Of a DNA stretch of 11,653 bases, positions 1 through 6,436 are shown piece after piece; position 1 is the stretch's first letter, and each line of letters begins with the position of its first letter. This DNA comes from FEN-727 sp036508635. Its GTDB lineage: Bacteria > Actinomycetota > Geothermincolia > Fen-727 > Anoxymicrobiaceae. The notes beneath the pieces are model-generated. The model was not told where the DNA came from. It worked only from the letters and a program-made list of their open reading frames with translations, and did not search any database. The stretch spans positions 1 to 11,653 of the forward strand of contig DATCGY010000047.1 of NCBI GenBank assembly GCA_036508635.1, given 5' to 3'. A program made the position numbers and the translations under genes.

Positions 1-157
1 GGTGTCGCCGCCTGCCTCTTCTGGCTCCACTCGACGGTAATGGGGGGGGAATAAAGCCAGCCGGTATTAAATCCACACCGGACACCTCTACGTAGATCTG
101 AAGATCTCGGGACGGCTTCCGAGGGCGCTCGCTTATCGCCGGCTCGCAGCACAGGTC
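1..157 (+). pseudogene. Possible decayed upstream part of the histidine kinase
   Basis: No intact gene is visible here. The frame of the downstream ATP-binding fragment stays open back to base 71, with residues such as VDLKISGRLPRA running into QVMTNLISN, and is then closed by TAA at 68-70. In the third frame, bases 3-92 read a stretch including LLAPLDGNGGGIKPAGI, which loosely resembles the end of a kinase dimerisation region. That frame stops at TAG 93-95. The two partial matches lie in different frames with too little sequence between them, suggesting a frameshift plus deletion. A run of eight G at about 43-50 is a plausible slippage site. The upstream part lies outside the window, so decay cannot be proven. 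Confidence 0.3.
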
Positions 158-496
158 ATGACCAACCTCATATCGAACGCCATCAAGTTCACTTCCGGGC
201 AAGATAAGGCTATTATCGAGGTTACCGGCACTGAGGACGGTGACCGGAAAATCTACATGGTGCGAGACAACGGTGTAGGGTTCGATATGGAATATGTGGA
301 TAGACTATTCGGAGTATTCAAGCGGCTTTACGCTGACGCCGATTTCGAAGGCAACGGTATCGGCCTGGCAAATGTTCATAGGATCGTTCACCGACACTGC
401 GGCAGGGTGTGGGCAGAAGGCGAGGTCGGTGTGGAAGCGGCGCTCTTCTTCACGCTTCCGAATGCGCAGCGTTTCGTGGTTGGGGCGGTCGCATGA
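158..496 (+). CDS. C-terminal ATP-binding fragment of a sensor histidine kinase
   Basis: The 112-residue product is only the HATPase_c domain of a histidine kinase, which binds ATP to phosphorylate a conserved histidine elsewhere in the protein. The N box (NLISNAIKFT, residues 3-12), the G1 box (DNGVGFD, about 37-43) and the G2 box (GNGIGLANVHRIV, about 65-77) are all visible. The family's sensor, dimerisation and phosphoacceptor regions are missing, so this piece cannot be a working kinase alone. Homology continues upstream of the ATG to about base 71, and there is no clear ribosome binding site at 158, so the ATG is probably just an internal methionine. The family's usual RHGGR segment reads RHCGR here. 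Its stop overlaps the next gene's start (ATGA, 493-496), implying the two once formed a translationally coupled kinase/receiver pair. Confidence 0.6.
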   Translation: MTNLISNAIKFTSGQDKAIIEVTGTEDGDRKIYMVRDNGVGFDMEYVDRLFGVFKRLYADADFEGNGIGLANVHRIVHRHCGRVWAEGEVGVEAALFFTLPNAQRFVVGAVA

Positions 497-1974
497 GCCG
501 CGCACTCCGAATCCTCATGCTCGAGGACAACCCGCTCGATGCTGAGCTAAACGAGCATGCCCTTCGCAAAGCCGGAATACAGTTCGAGTTCGTTCGCATC
601 ATCACCAGGGAAGATTACGAGACCGCCCTTGTCGAGTTCGACCCCGACGTCATCCTCTCCGACTACGAACTTCCTTCGTTCGACGGGATTGCCGCAATGA
701 TCATTGCGAAAGCAAAAACACCGGACGTCCCATTCATCTTCGTGACAGGGGTGATGGGAGAAGAGATGGCGATTGACACGCTCAAGAGGGGGGCGACCGA
801 CTACGTCCTCAAGAACCGCCTCTCACGCCTCGCCCCGGCTGTCCGCAGGGCGCTCGATGAAGTTGCCGAAAAAGCTGAGCGGAAGAGGGCCGAAGAAGCG
901 CTTCGTGAATCCGAGCGCAGGTACCGCGCGGTTTTCGAATCGACCGGGACCGCGATGTGTGTCATAGATGCGAACGCCACAATATCGTTTGCCAACAACC
1001 AGTTCGAGCGTATGTTCGGATTCAGACCCGGCGAGGTCGAAGGGCGGGACATCTTCGGGCTTCTCTCCCCCAATCCCGTCGTATCAAAAGAGTTCAAACA
1101 GAAGTATGCGGAGGTCCTGCAGAGGGAGGGATCTCCCGTTGACTTCGAGAGCAGGGTCATAGGGGCCGGGAGCTCGGGGCTCATCGTGCTTACCACAATG
1201 GTGGTACTTCCAGGCACCGATAACGTGGCCGTCTCGCTCATCGACATCACGCTGGAAAAAGAATACGAGAGCGAGCTCGCCAAACGAGCTGAGCGCCTGG
1301 AACACTTCATGACGATCGCTTCCCACGAGCTACGGCATCCCGTTACGATAATAAAGGGCTACACGACGCTACTCGTGAAGCGGCCGGGTGACGTGACGAG
1401 CCAGAATATCACCAACATCTACGAGACCCTCGAGCATGCCGCCGACCGGCTGACGTCGATAATCGACGAGCTCATGGACGTATCGCGATTCGAGACCCTT
1501 CAGCTGTTGCACGACAAACGCGAGGCCGACATCGAATTGCTCGTGAACATCGCCGTAGACCGGATCGATACCAGGGGATTTGACAACCAGGTCAACGTCA
1601 GCGTGGGACCGGACGCGGCCTACGCCGTCGTTGACGCCGAAAAGATGGTTCAGCTTCTCATGATCCTGCTCGAGAACGCAGTCTATTACTCACCTGATCA
1701 CTCCGCCATCGACGTCGAGATCAGGAACTCTGATGGTGAAGCTATCATCTCCATAAGTGACCACGGTCCAGGCATACAACCCGAGCACCGCGACAAGATA
1801 TTCGAACGCTTCTACCAGGTCACCGACGCCATGCATCACTCGACCCCCGGCCTGGGGTTGGGGCTCTACATCGCAAGAAAGATCGCAAACGCCCACGGCG
1901 GCGACTTGACTTATTCGCCCAGGGAGGGCGGGGGCTCCGTCTTCTCGATCTCGATTCCGGCGACGGCTGATTGA
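493..1974 (+). CDS. Receiver-PAS-histidine kinase hybrid protein
   Basis: This 493-residue protein is a predicted cytoplasmic signalling kinase with no membrane segment. Residues 1-120 are a CheY-like receiver with acidic pair E11/D12, phosphoacceptor D57 (in SDYELP), T85 and K107. Residues about 125-140 look like a charged helical linker, and 141-255 form a PAS sensor domain (ERRYRAVFESTG onward). Residues about 268-332 form the dimerisation and phosphoacceptor domain with H278 in SHELRHP. The C-terminal HATPase has N395 (LLENA), DHGPGI (423-428) and GLGLGL (453-458). The ATG at 493 overlaps the stop of the upstream kinase fragment (ATGA). An in-frame ATG at 409 would run through that fragment's coding region and add 28 residues without homology, so 493 is preferred. 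A receiver at the N terminus suggests that a partner kinase, perhaps the truncated neighbour, controls this kinase's output. The stimulus is unknown. Confidence 0.87.
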   Translation: MSRALRILMLEDNPLDAELNEHALRKAGIQFEFVRIITREDYETALVEFDPDVILSDYELPSFDGIAAMIIAKAKTPDVPFIFVTGVMGEEMAIDTLKRGATDYVLKNRLSRLAPAVRRALDEVAEKAERKRAEEALRESERRYRAVFESTGTAMCVIDANATISFANNQFERMFGFRPGEVEGRDIFGLLSPNPVVSKEFKQKYAEVLQREGSPVDFESRVIGAGSSGLIVLTTMVVLPGTDNVAVSLIDITLEKEYESELAKRAERLEHFMTIASHELRHPVTIIKGYTTLLVKRPGDVTSQNITNIYETLEHAADRLTSIIDELMDVSRFETLQLLHDKREADIELLVNIAVDRIDTRGFDNQVNVSVGPDAAYAVVDAEKMVQLLMILLENAVYYSPDHSAIDVEIRNSDGEAIISISDHGPGIQPEHRDKIFERFYQVTDAMHHSTPGLGLGLYIARKIANAHGGDLTYSPREGGGSVFSISIPATAD

Positions 1975-2013
1975 CATCCCTCCGACCCTGGCTCAACCGG
2001 CCCCGGCCGAACG

Positions 2014-2037
2014 CACCCGGGTGCTCTCACCTGGGTG
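2014..2037. terminator. Hairpin between convergent genes
   Basis: A 10-base arm (2014-2023) and a 10-base arm (2028-2037) pair along their full length with one G-U pair and a CTCT loop. The stop codon of the - strand zinc-ribbon gene (2027-2029) lies inside the hairpin, and the + strand kinase ends 40 bases upstream. The position between converging genes fits a shared terminator. Neither strand has a U-tract next to it, so an intrinsic terminator is uncertain. It could instead be an RNA 3'-end stabiliser. Confidence 0.4.
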
Positions 2038-2659
2038 AAACAGCCCGTATCTTCCAGTTGCCGTTCTGTTTTACCAGCGTCATGTCCCACGCTGCACTGC
2101 TGCCATCTCTCAACGCGAGGTTCATGACTATGGTGGCCCTCCCGCTACCAGTCATGTCAACGTTGATGTTGCTGGTGTTCCACCTGGATATGGCGCCTTT
2201 CAAGTCTCCCAACTTTGAATCGAACCCCGACCTGGTCTCTTCCCTCTGCGTCGCGGTCGAAAGATACGACCACGCCGTATCAAGGTCACCCGCGTTTACC
2301 GCCCTGACGTAATTGTTCGCGACGTCCGCCGGTTCGCCTATTACGTTCGCGAAAAACACTACTCCAAACACGACCGCGAGCACGATCAAGACCAGCGCAA
2401 ACACAGCCAGCACTATCGCCAGCTTGGCTCCTCTTGAAAGTCTTTTACCTTTTTGTCCGGGAGCTACCGGTTGACCCTCGAGACCCGAGGACTGTGCGCC
2501 GCTTTGAGTGCTCCAGACCGGTGGTGGTGGTGGTGACTTGCTTTCAGGAAGTCCTGCGGAAGGTACCGCCCTCTCGGGAGGCTGCTGCGCAGCTCCGCAG
2601 CGTGGACAGTACTTGGTGCCCTGCGGCACGATCGTTCCACAGGTGATGCACTCCGGCAT
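2027..2659 (-). CDS. Zinc-ribbon, single-pass membrane protein of unknown function
   Basis: The 210-residue product begins with a zinc ribbon whose CxxC pairs are C4/C7 and C18/C21. A Pro/Ser/Gly-rich linker follows (about 25-72), then a basic patch (KGKRLSRGAK), one strongly hydrophobic segment (about 79-104) and an outside domain of about 105 residues (GEPADVANNYVRAVNAGD onward). That last domain resembles the small DUF4878/NTF2-like extracytoplasmic folds seen in similar bacterial proteins, with a YVRAVNAGDLDTAWSYLS helix and a final KQNGNWKIRAVSP strand. Such zinc-ribbon membrane proteins are common but mostly uncharacterised. The start is set by GGAG seven bases before the ATG. The gene lies beyond the strong terminator that follows the glutamate synthase gene, so it probably has its own promoter. 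No catalytic residues are recognised. Confidence 0.75.
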   Translation of the reverse strand: MPECITCGTIVPQGTKYCPRCGAAQQPPERAVPSAGLPESKSPPPPPVWSTQSGAQSSGLEGQPVAPGQKGKRLSRGAKLAIVLAVFALVLIVLAVVFGVVFFANVIGEPADVANNYVRAVNAGDLDTAWSYLSTATQREETRSGFDSKLGDLKGAISRWNTSNINVDMTGSGRATIVMNLALRDGSSAAWDMTLVKQNGNWKIRAVSPR

Positions 2660-2877
2660 ATTACTACTCCTTCCACTTCTTCCTGCCCTCCCTGATCAAG
2701 CCTTTCACCTGGCTAGGTTCATATAACCCGGTCAACGCTCCGGGCGATACCTGATATCTATTTCTATCTGTCACGGCGGCATCCTTCTCCACGAGCGGCT
2801 GTCCGATGGAGGTGTGCAAACACAGGTTTCGCATATCCGGAGAGCCTGGGTGCACCATGGCCGGGGTCTGTCTCAAG
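2660..2877. other. Intergenic leader of the zinc-ribbon gene, no clear gene
   Basis: These 218 bases lie between the terminator and the zinc-ribbon gene start at 2659. An open frame crosses them on the - strand but has no ribosome binding site and runs through the terminator, so I do not call it a gene. A short inverted repeat (GGTT, 5 bases, AACC at 2716-2728) could be an operator, but it is too short to be sure. I could not identify a convincing -35/-10 pair. Confidence 0.4.
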
Positions 2878-2910
2878 AGGAAAAGGCGGGCACAAAGCCC
2901 GCCTTTTCCT
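2878..2910. terminator. Strong bidirectional intrinsic terminator
   Basis: A perfect 14-bp inverted repeat has arms at 2878-2891 and 2897-2910 around a 5-base loop. Each arm pairs a GC-rich core (GGCGGGC/GCCCGCC) with an A-tract on one side and a T-tract on the other, so it can terminate on either strand. It lies 21 bases after the stop codon of the glutamate synthase gene and separates it from the next - strand gene. Confidence 0.9.
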
Positions 2911-2931
2911 ACTGCGTTTTGGGTATCGGAT

Positions 2932-4512
2932 CTAAGACTTGATGATCTTCCAGGCGGCTTCCTTGTCCAGCTCATTGACCATCGGGATGCCGCTAAGCTT
3001 CGCGGCCTCTTCTGTAAGGGAAGCTATATCATCCCTGGCGATGTGCTCGAGGCCGAACTTTCGCGCACCGGCCATGAGTTGGCGCAGCCCTTGAGCGAGC
3101 CTCTCGTAGTATGTATACACGCCGATTGCGCCGGGATGCAGGCTCTCGAAATCCTTACCGTAGGTGTCGCGAAGGTGGACTCCCGTGATGAAGACCTCGT
3201 CCAACGTCGAACCGAACTTCGAGATGGACTTCGGAAGGTCACCCTCGGCGATCTTGGCGCCTATGGTCTTTCCTACCATCGCGGCCGCCAGCGATGACCT
3301 TGCCATTCCAATCGCCTTGACGTACGGTGCGCCGAGCGCGAACGACTTGAACATCTGGTCTTCCATCGTAATGCCGCCTGCAAAGGCTACTGCTGGAACA
3401 TACTTACCTTGCTTCGCGAGATAGTCGATGTACTCGTATGTCAGGCTGCACAGCTCCAGGGTCGGAACGCCCCACTCGTTCATCATGCGCCAGGGGCTCA
3501 TTCCGGTTCCGCCGCCTGCACCGTCAACCGTCAACATGTCTATACGGTTATCCGAGGCATACTTTACGGCGCGCGCCAAATCAACAGGCCTGTAAGCACC
3601 GGTCTTCAGGAAGACCCTTTTTGCGCCCATACCCCGGAGCCCGTCCACCGCAGCGGCGAACCCTTCCTCGGTCACCATGCCCAGGCGCGAGTGCCTCTCG
3701 AAATCCTTGACCCCGCCTAGCTCAAACGACTCGATGACCTCAGGGTCGTCAGGATTGGGCAGCACTATGTAGCCCTTCGCCTTCATCTCCCGCGCCTTAT
3801 CAATGCTCTTCAGCCTGACCTCGCCGCCAATGTCTTTGGCTCCCTGGCCCCATTTCAGCTCGACAGTCTCGACGCCGAGATCCTCGAGTACGTACCTGGG
3901 GACGCCAAGGTTGGTGTCCTCGACGTTGAACTGCACGACGATGTCCCCGTAGCCCTTGATCTGCCAATCACGGTAGGACTTTATCCTGGCTTCCATATCG
4001 GGGGATTTCTTTATCTTCCCATTCTCGATGACCGAATCGTCGTCCATCCCGCAAACGTTCTCGCCAATAGTAAGAAGCGTTCCGGATATGGCGCATCCGA
4101 TCGCCAACCCGTCCCAGTTCCTCTTCGCCACGTACGTCGAGCCCAGTCCCGGCACCACGAGCGGTAGCCTCAGCTTGATTGGGTTCTTGTCACCGATGGT
4201 CGTCTCGAGGTTCACGGCTGTAAACACGGCGTGCTCGCTGTCTGCTGCGACTCCGAATGCCCCCACGGCGCTGCCCATTATGTTGAAGTGTGAGAAGTCG
4301 ACAGGGTAGTCTTTCTCTGATGCAGCCGTAATGGTTCCGAACGGCTGGGGGTATATCACTTCGGATCCGCGGACGGCGGACCTGCCTATCTCACAGATGC
4401 CGGTGCACCCTTCCTCGCACGTCGCACACATGCCGCTAAAAGGGCTCACGCTGTCCGGGGTGCGGTTCTTGGTGAGTGTCGCCGCCGACCTGTTCAGTTT
4501 CGTCAATGCCAT
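2932..4512 (-). CDS. Stand-alone FMN glutamate synthase domain protein with N-terminal CxxC cluster
   Basis: The 526-residue protein matches the FMN/2-oxoglutarate-binding synthase domain of glutamate synthase (Glu_synthase family). That domain reduces 2-iminoglutarate to glutamate. Visible signatures are ELKWGQGAK (218-226), matching the family's QGAKPG substrate loop; DGAGGGTG (330-337), matching DGHDGGTG but with Ala for His; and AFAGGI (376-381) in the barrel end. The glutaminase domain of full-length GltB is absent, and no small subunit gene lies nearby. The usual 3Fe-4S cysteines after the barrel are also absent. Instead the N terminus carries C29, C32, C36 and C40 (CxxCxxxCxxxC), probably an iron-sulfur site. 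The ATG at 4512 has AGGAGG six bases upstream, and the open frame extends further only through the leader. The gene follows a GAF-ANTAR regulator and its own leader terminator. Ammonia, or glutamine through another subunit, could be the nitrogen donor. The true substrate is unproven. Confidence 0.82.
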   Translation of the reverse strand: MALTKLNRSAATLTKNRTPDSVSPFSGMCATCEEGCTGICEIGRSAVRGSEVIYPQPFGTITAASEKDYPVDFSHFNIMGSAVGAFGVAADSEHAVFTAVNLETTIGDKNPIKLRLPLVVPGLGSTYVAKRNWDGLAIGCAISGTLLTIGENVCGMDDDSVIENGKIKKSPDMEARIKSYRDWQIKGYGDIVVQFNVEDTNLGVPRYVLEDLGVETVELKWGQGAKDIGGEVRLKSIDKAREMKAKGYIVLPNPDDPEVIESFELGGVKDFERHSRLGMVTEEGFAAAVDGLRGMGAKRVFLKTGAYRPVDLARAVKYASDNRIDMLTVDGAGGGTGMSPWRMMNEWGVPTLELCSLTYEYIDYLAKQGKYVPAVAFAGGITMEDQMFKSFALGAPYVKAIGMARSSLAAAMVGKTIGAKIAEGDLPKSISKFGSTLDEVFITGVHLRDTYGKDFESLHPGAIGVYTYYERLAQGLRQLMAGARKFGLEHIARDDIASLTEEAAKLSGIPMVNELDKEAAWKIIKS

Positions 4513-4557
4513 ACTGCTCCTCCTTTTCTGACTTTCCAACTGGGAATAACAAGGCGA

Positions 4558-4574
4558 GGTGCCGTCGTGACACC
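4558..4574 (-). other. Small hairpin in the glutamate synthase leader
   Basis: On the - strand RNA, GGUGUC and GGCACC pair (six pairs, one G-U) around a five-base ACGAC loop. It lies between the leader terminator and the ribosome binding site. It is not an ANTAR-type hexaloop and may be incidental. Confidence 0.25.
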
Positions 4575-4620
4575 GGACAATTCTGGAACAGCCTTGATCA
4601 CCTGCGATGCTGCGTTCCAT

Positions 4621-4655
4621 AAAAAAAAGACAATGTGTCTTGCGACAGCACTGTC
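4621..4655 (-). terminator. Leader intrinsic terminator (attenuator) before the glutamate synthase gene
   Basis: In - strand orientation the RNA folds as a 7-bp stem (4649-4655 with 4629-4635, one G-U), a single bulged C (4648), and a 4-bp stem (4644-4647 with 4636-4639) closed by a GCAA tetraloop (4640-4643). Eight U follow (4621-4628). This is a complete Rho-independent terminator about 110 bases before the start codon and well downstream of the promoter, so it should end transcripts unless opposed. Its 5' arm overlaps the second hexaloop hairpin, which is the arrangement of a transcription antitermination switch. Confidence 0.82.
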
Positions 4656-4684
4656 CATTCTTTCTGCGCACGTCATTGTGCCAA
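4645..4684 (-). promoter_or_regulatory. Candidate dual-hexaloop ANTAR target RNA
   Basis: Two hairpins lie in tandem in the - strand leader. The first (core 4668-4681) pairs GCAC with GUGC around the hexaloop AAUGAC, and the stem can extend by three pairs past one bulge to 4664-4684. The second (4645-4658) pairs AUGG with CUGU, using two G-U pairs, around the hexaloop ACAGUG. Both loops have A at position 1 and G at position 4, the known recognition pattern of ANTAR proteins such as EutV and NasR. The second hairpin cannot coexist with the leader terminator, because its loop and 3' side form the terminator's 5' arm. A GAF-ANTAR gene lies directly upstream. The second stem is weak, so this is a strong candidate rather than a certainty. 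Confidence 0.62.
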
Positions 4685-4696
4685 TGTCCGCGGGCA

Positions 4697-4725
4697 ATAA
4701 TATTAGATGGCCACAGCGGCGTCAA
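4697..4725 (-). promoter_or_regulatory. Predicted promoter of the glutamate synthase transcript
   Basis: On the - strand, TTGACG (4720-4725) and TATTAT (4697-4702) are separated by exactly 17 bases, close to the sigma-70 housekeeping consensus. The expected transcription start is about 4690, placing the first hexaloop hairpin within a few bases of the RNA 5' end. The -35 box begins 17 bases after the end of the GAF-ANTAR gene. Confidence 0.72.
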
Positions 4726-4741
4726 GTAGACGGACCCAGAA

Positions 4742-5464
4742 TCACTTCATGCCGACCTCGTGGGCGAGGATCACAGCCTCGGCAATCTCCCTGATTGGCC
4801 TTCGAGTATCCATCGATTTCCTGCGCATGGCCTGGAACGCTTCGTATCCGGTTATGCTTCTTTCCTCCATCAAAATATCTTTGGCGCGCTCGATAAGCTT
4901 TCGTGTCTCGAGCTCTTCCTCCATGAGTTTTGCTTTCATCACGAGCTGAGTGTTCTCTATCGCGAGGGCAGCCTGATTGGCAACGGTGGCCAGTATCTTT
5001 TTTTCCTCGTCCGTGAACTCGTGCGGCACCGACGTATAACAGTTGATTACCCCGAGTACGTTGCCCCTAACGCTCATGGGAGTGCTCAAGAGTGAACTCA
5101 AGTTTTCCTTTAGCGCGACTTGCTTGTTGACATAGCTCACGTCCTCATTAACGTCCAATACGTCTATTGGACGGTTCTCCAGGGCCGCTTTCCCACTCAC
5201 TCCCTGGCCAAGCCGGATGGGAGCTTTCTTCAGATAAGCTTCGCTTACCGACTGCGTGGCCCTTATCTCGAGCTCTCCGGACGCCTCATTCAGTAGCATC
5301 AGGGAACATATATTCGAGTCCATCACTTTGGCCGTGACGACGACGATGAGCCTCAGGATATCGTCCAGGTAGGTATCTGAAGTTATAGCCTCGCTAATCT
5401 CCGAAAGCGCCTCGAGCTGGCGGCTGCTCTTATTGGTCATCTCGGTTGTCCGTTTCGGTTCCAT
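4742..5464 (-). CDS. GAF-ANTAR RNA-binding antiterminator
   Basis: The 240-residue protein has a GAF sensor domain (about 30-172), a charged helical linker (about 172-190) and a C-terminal ANTAR domain (about 185-236). The ANTAR signature is clear: IERAKDILMEERSI, YEAFQAMRRKSMD and IREIAEAVILAH. ANTAR proteins bind paired hexaloop hairpins in nascent RNA and prevent terminator formation. With GAF instead of a receiver, this one would respond to a bound small molecule or redox signal rather than phosphorylation. The ATG at 5464 has GAGG close upstream and lies 19 bases after the preceding stop. An in-frame ATG at 5509 would add 15 residues, overlap the upstream gene by 26 bases and has poorer Shine-Dalgarno sequence; a later ATG at 5440 is also possible. 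The next gene downstream carries a candidate ANTAR target leader, suggesting a regulator-target pair. Confidence 0.85.
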   Translation of the reverse strand: MEPKRTTEMTNKSSRQLEALSEISEAITSDTYLDDILRLIVVVTAKVMDSNICSLMLLNEASGELEIRATQSVSEAYLKKAPIRLGQGVSGKAALENRPIDVLDVNEDVSYVNKQVALKENLSSLLSTPMSVRGNVLGVINCYTSVPHEFTDEEKKILATVANQAALAIENTQLVMKAKLMEEELETRKLIERAKDILMEERSITGYEAFQAMRRKSMDTRRPIREIAEAVILAHEVGMK

Positions 5465-5483
5465 CTTCCTCACGTCCAGTCCG

Positions 5484-6329
5484 TCAATCAGATGTGTTGT
5501 TTGAACCATTCCAGTCGTTAAGCCACCCGTGCCAGTACCTGAAACTGTAATGCCATAGCTCTCCTCTTGCGGCAGCAGTGTACTTGTTATTCCGACTCGA
5601 GTAGCAGTATAAGCGGACCGACTGGTCTTTCACAGCCTCGATATATACAACATCGTGCTCGCGCCCGTGACCCATCTGAAAGTCCACCGATTCGTTGATC
5701 GCTCTCAGGTCGGCTGCTTTCATGCCCCTGTAGCTGTTACCATGCTCGAAATAATATATCCTGGCGGCGCTCGCTCCGTCGAGGATATTTCCAGTTGTCT
5801 TCAACTCGGGCTTAACGAATATAATGCCAAGCGGTATCGCGACAGCCGCGAAAACCAGCGGGATTACGATGCCTATCACGGCGAGCGTTATTCCCGCGGT
5901 GGCCATGCCCGAGCCTTTCACGGAACCCTTTCCATGCTTGATGTCACTCTTTCCGAACAGTCCGAAGATGAGCGCGAGGATCGAGCCCAGGAGAGGGCAG
6001 ATCGTAAGCCCGACAATTCCAAGAATCAATGAAGCGACCGCGAACCCGCTGTTCCTGGGCTTCACAGCGGGCGCTTGTGCCAACGAAGGAGCCAGACGTG
6101 GCTGAGGTACGTTCGCTTCCCCGCCGATCGTGGGCTTTTCCAGGGGCGCGTCCGGAGCCTCAGAAGGAGCCGCCTGTTCGGGGGTATGGGTCTGGGATGG
6201 CTCTGGCTGTGCAACGGGTTCTCCCGTGTCCCGCGGCGGCATGGCACTCAAACCCGAAACTCGGATCCCGCATTCCGGGCAAAATACCTCTCCATCCTCA
6301 AACGTCATCCCACACTTGCTACAGCGCAT
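5484..6329 (-). CDS. Zinc-ribbon, two-pass membrane protein with DUF4190-like core
   Basis: The 281-residue product opens with a zinc ribbon (C3/C6 and C17/C20), then a Pro/Ala/Glu-rich linker (about 35-92). Two hydrophobic segments follow (about 95-126 and 143-172), separated by a short basic loop (KSDIKHGKGSVKGSG). This pattern is typical of DUF4190-type proteins. The C-terminal 105 residues are probably outside the membrane. They start with a pilin-like motif (ARIYYFEHGNSYRGM) and end in an aromatic-rich region (GELWHYSFRYWHGW), perhaps a small binding domain. Function is unknown. The start is fixed by GGGGAGGA seven bases before ATG 6329. The gene is upstream of, and very close to, the GAF-ANTAR gene, suggesting co-transcription. 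Confidence 0.72.
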   Translation of the reverse strand: MRCSKCGMTFEDGEVFCPECGIRVSGLSAMPPRDTGEPVAQPEPSQTHTPEQAAPSEAPDAPLEKPTIGGEANVPQPRLAPSLAQAPAVKPRNSGFAVASLILGIVGLTICPLLGSILALIFGLFGKSDIKHGKGSVKGSGMATAGITLAVIGIVIPLVFAAVAIPLGIIFVKPELKTTGNILDGASAARIYYFEHGNSYRGMKAADLRAINESVDFQMGHGREHDVVYIEAVKDQSVRLYCYSSRNNKYTAAARGELWHYSFRYWHGWLNDWNGSNNTSD

Positions 6330-6436
6330 CTCTCACTCCTCCCCAAAAGGGAATCGAAAAGTCAAAATCCGTACAGAACTGATCTTATCGCAAGCCGGGT
6401 TTGACCTCCCGTGGCGAAGCGCCCGTGGCCGACGCC

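Noticed and set aside
801..1310. 169-codon - strand open frame opposite the receiver-PAS-kinase gene
   Set aside because: Serine-rich shadow translation of the kinase frame, no ribosome site or family match.
2664..2975. Open frame of 103 codons on the - strand between glutamate synthase and the zinc-ribbon gene
   Set aside because: It starts inside the 3' end of the glutamate synthase gene, runs through the strong terminator and has no ribosome binding site at its first or internal ATG. No recognisable domain.
6408..6429. CCCGTGGC direct repeat and small hairpin after the DUF2804 gene as a terminator
   Set aside because: The stem is only four pairs and there is no U-tract; it may simply be chance in GC-rich sequence.
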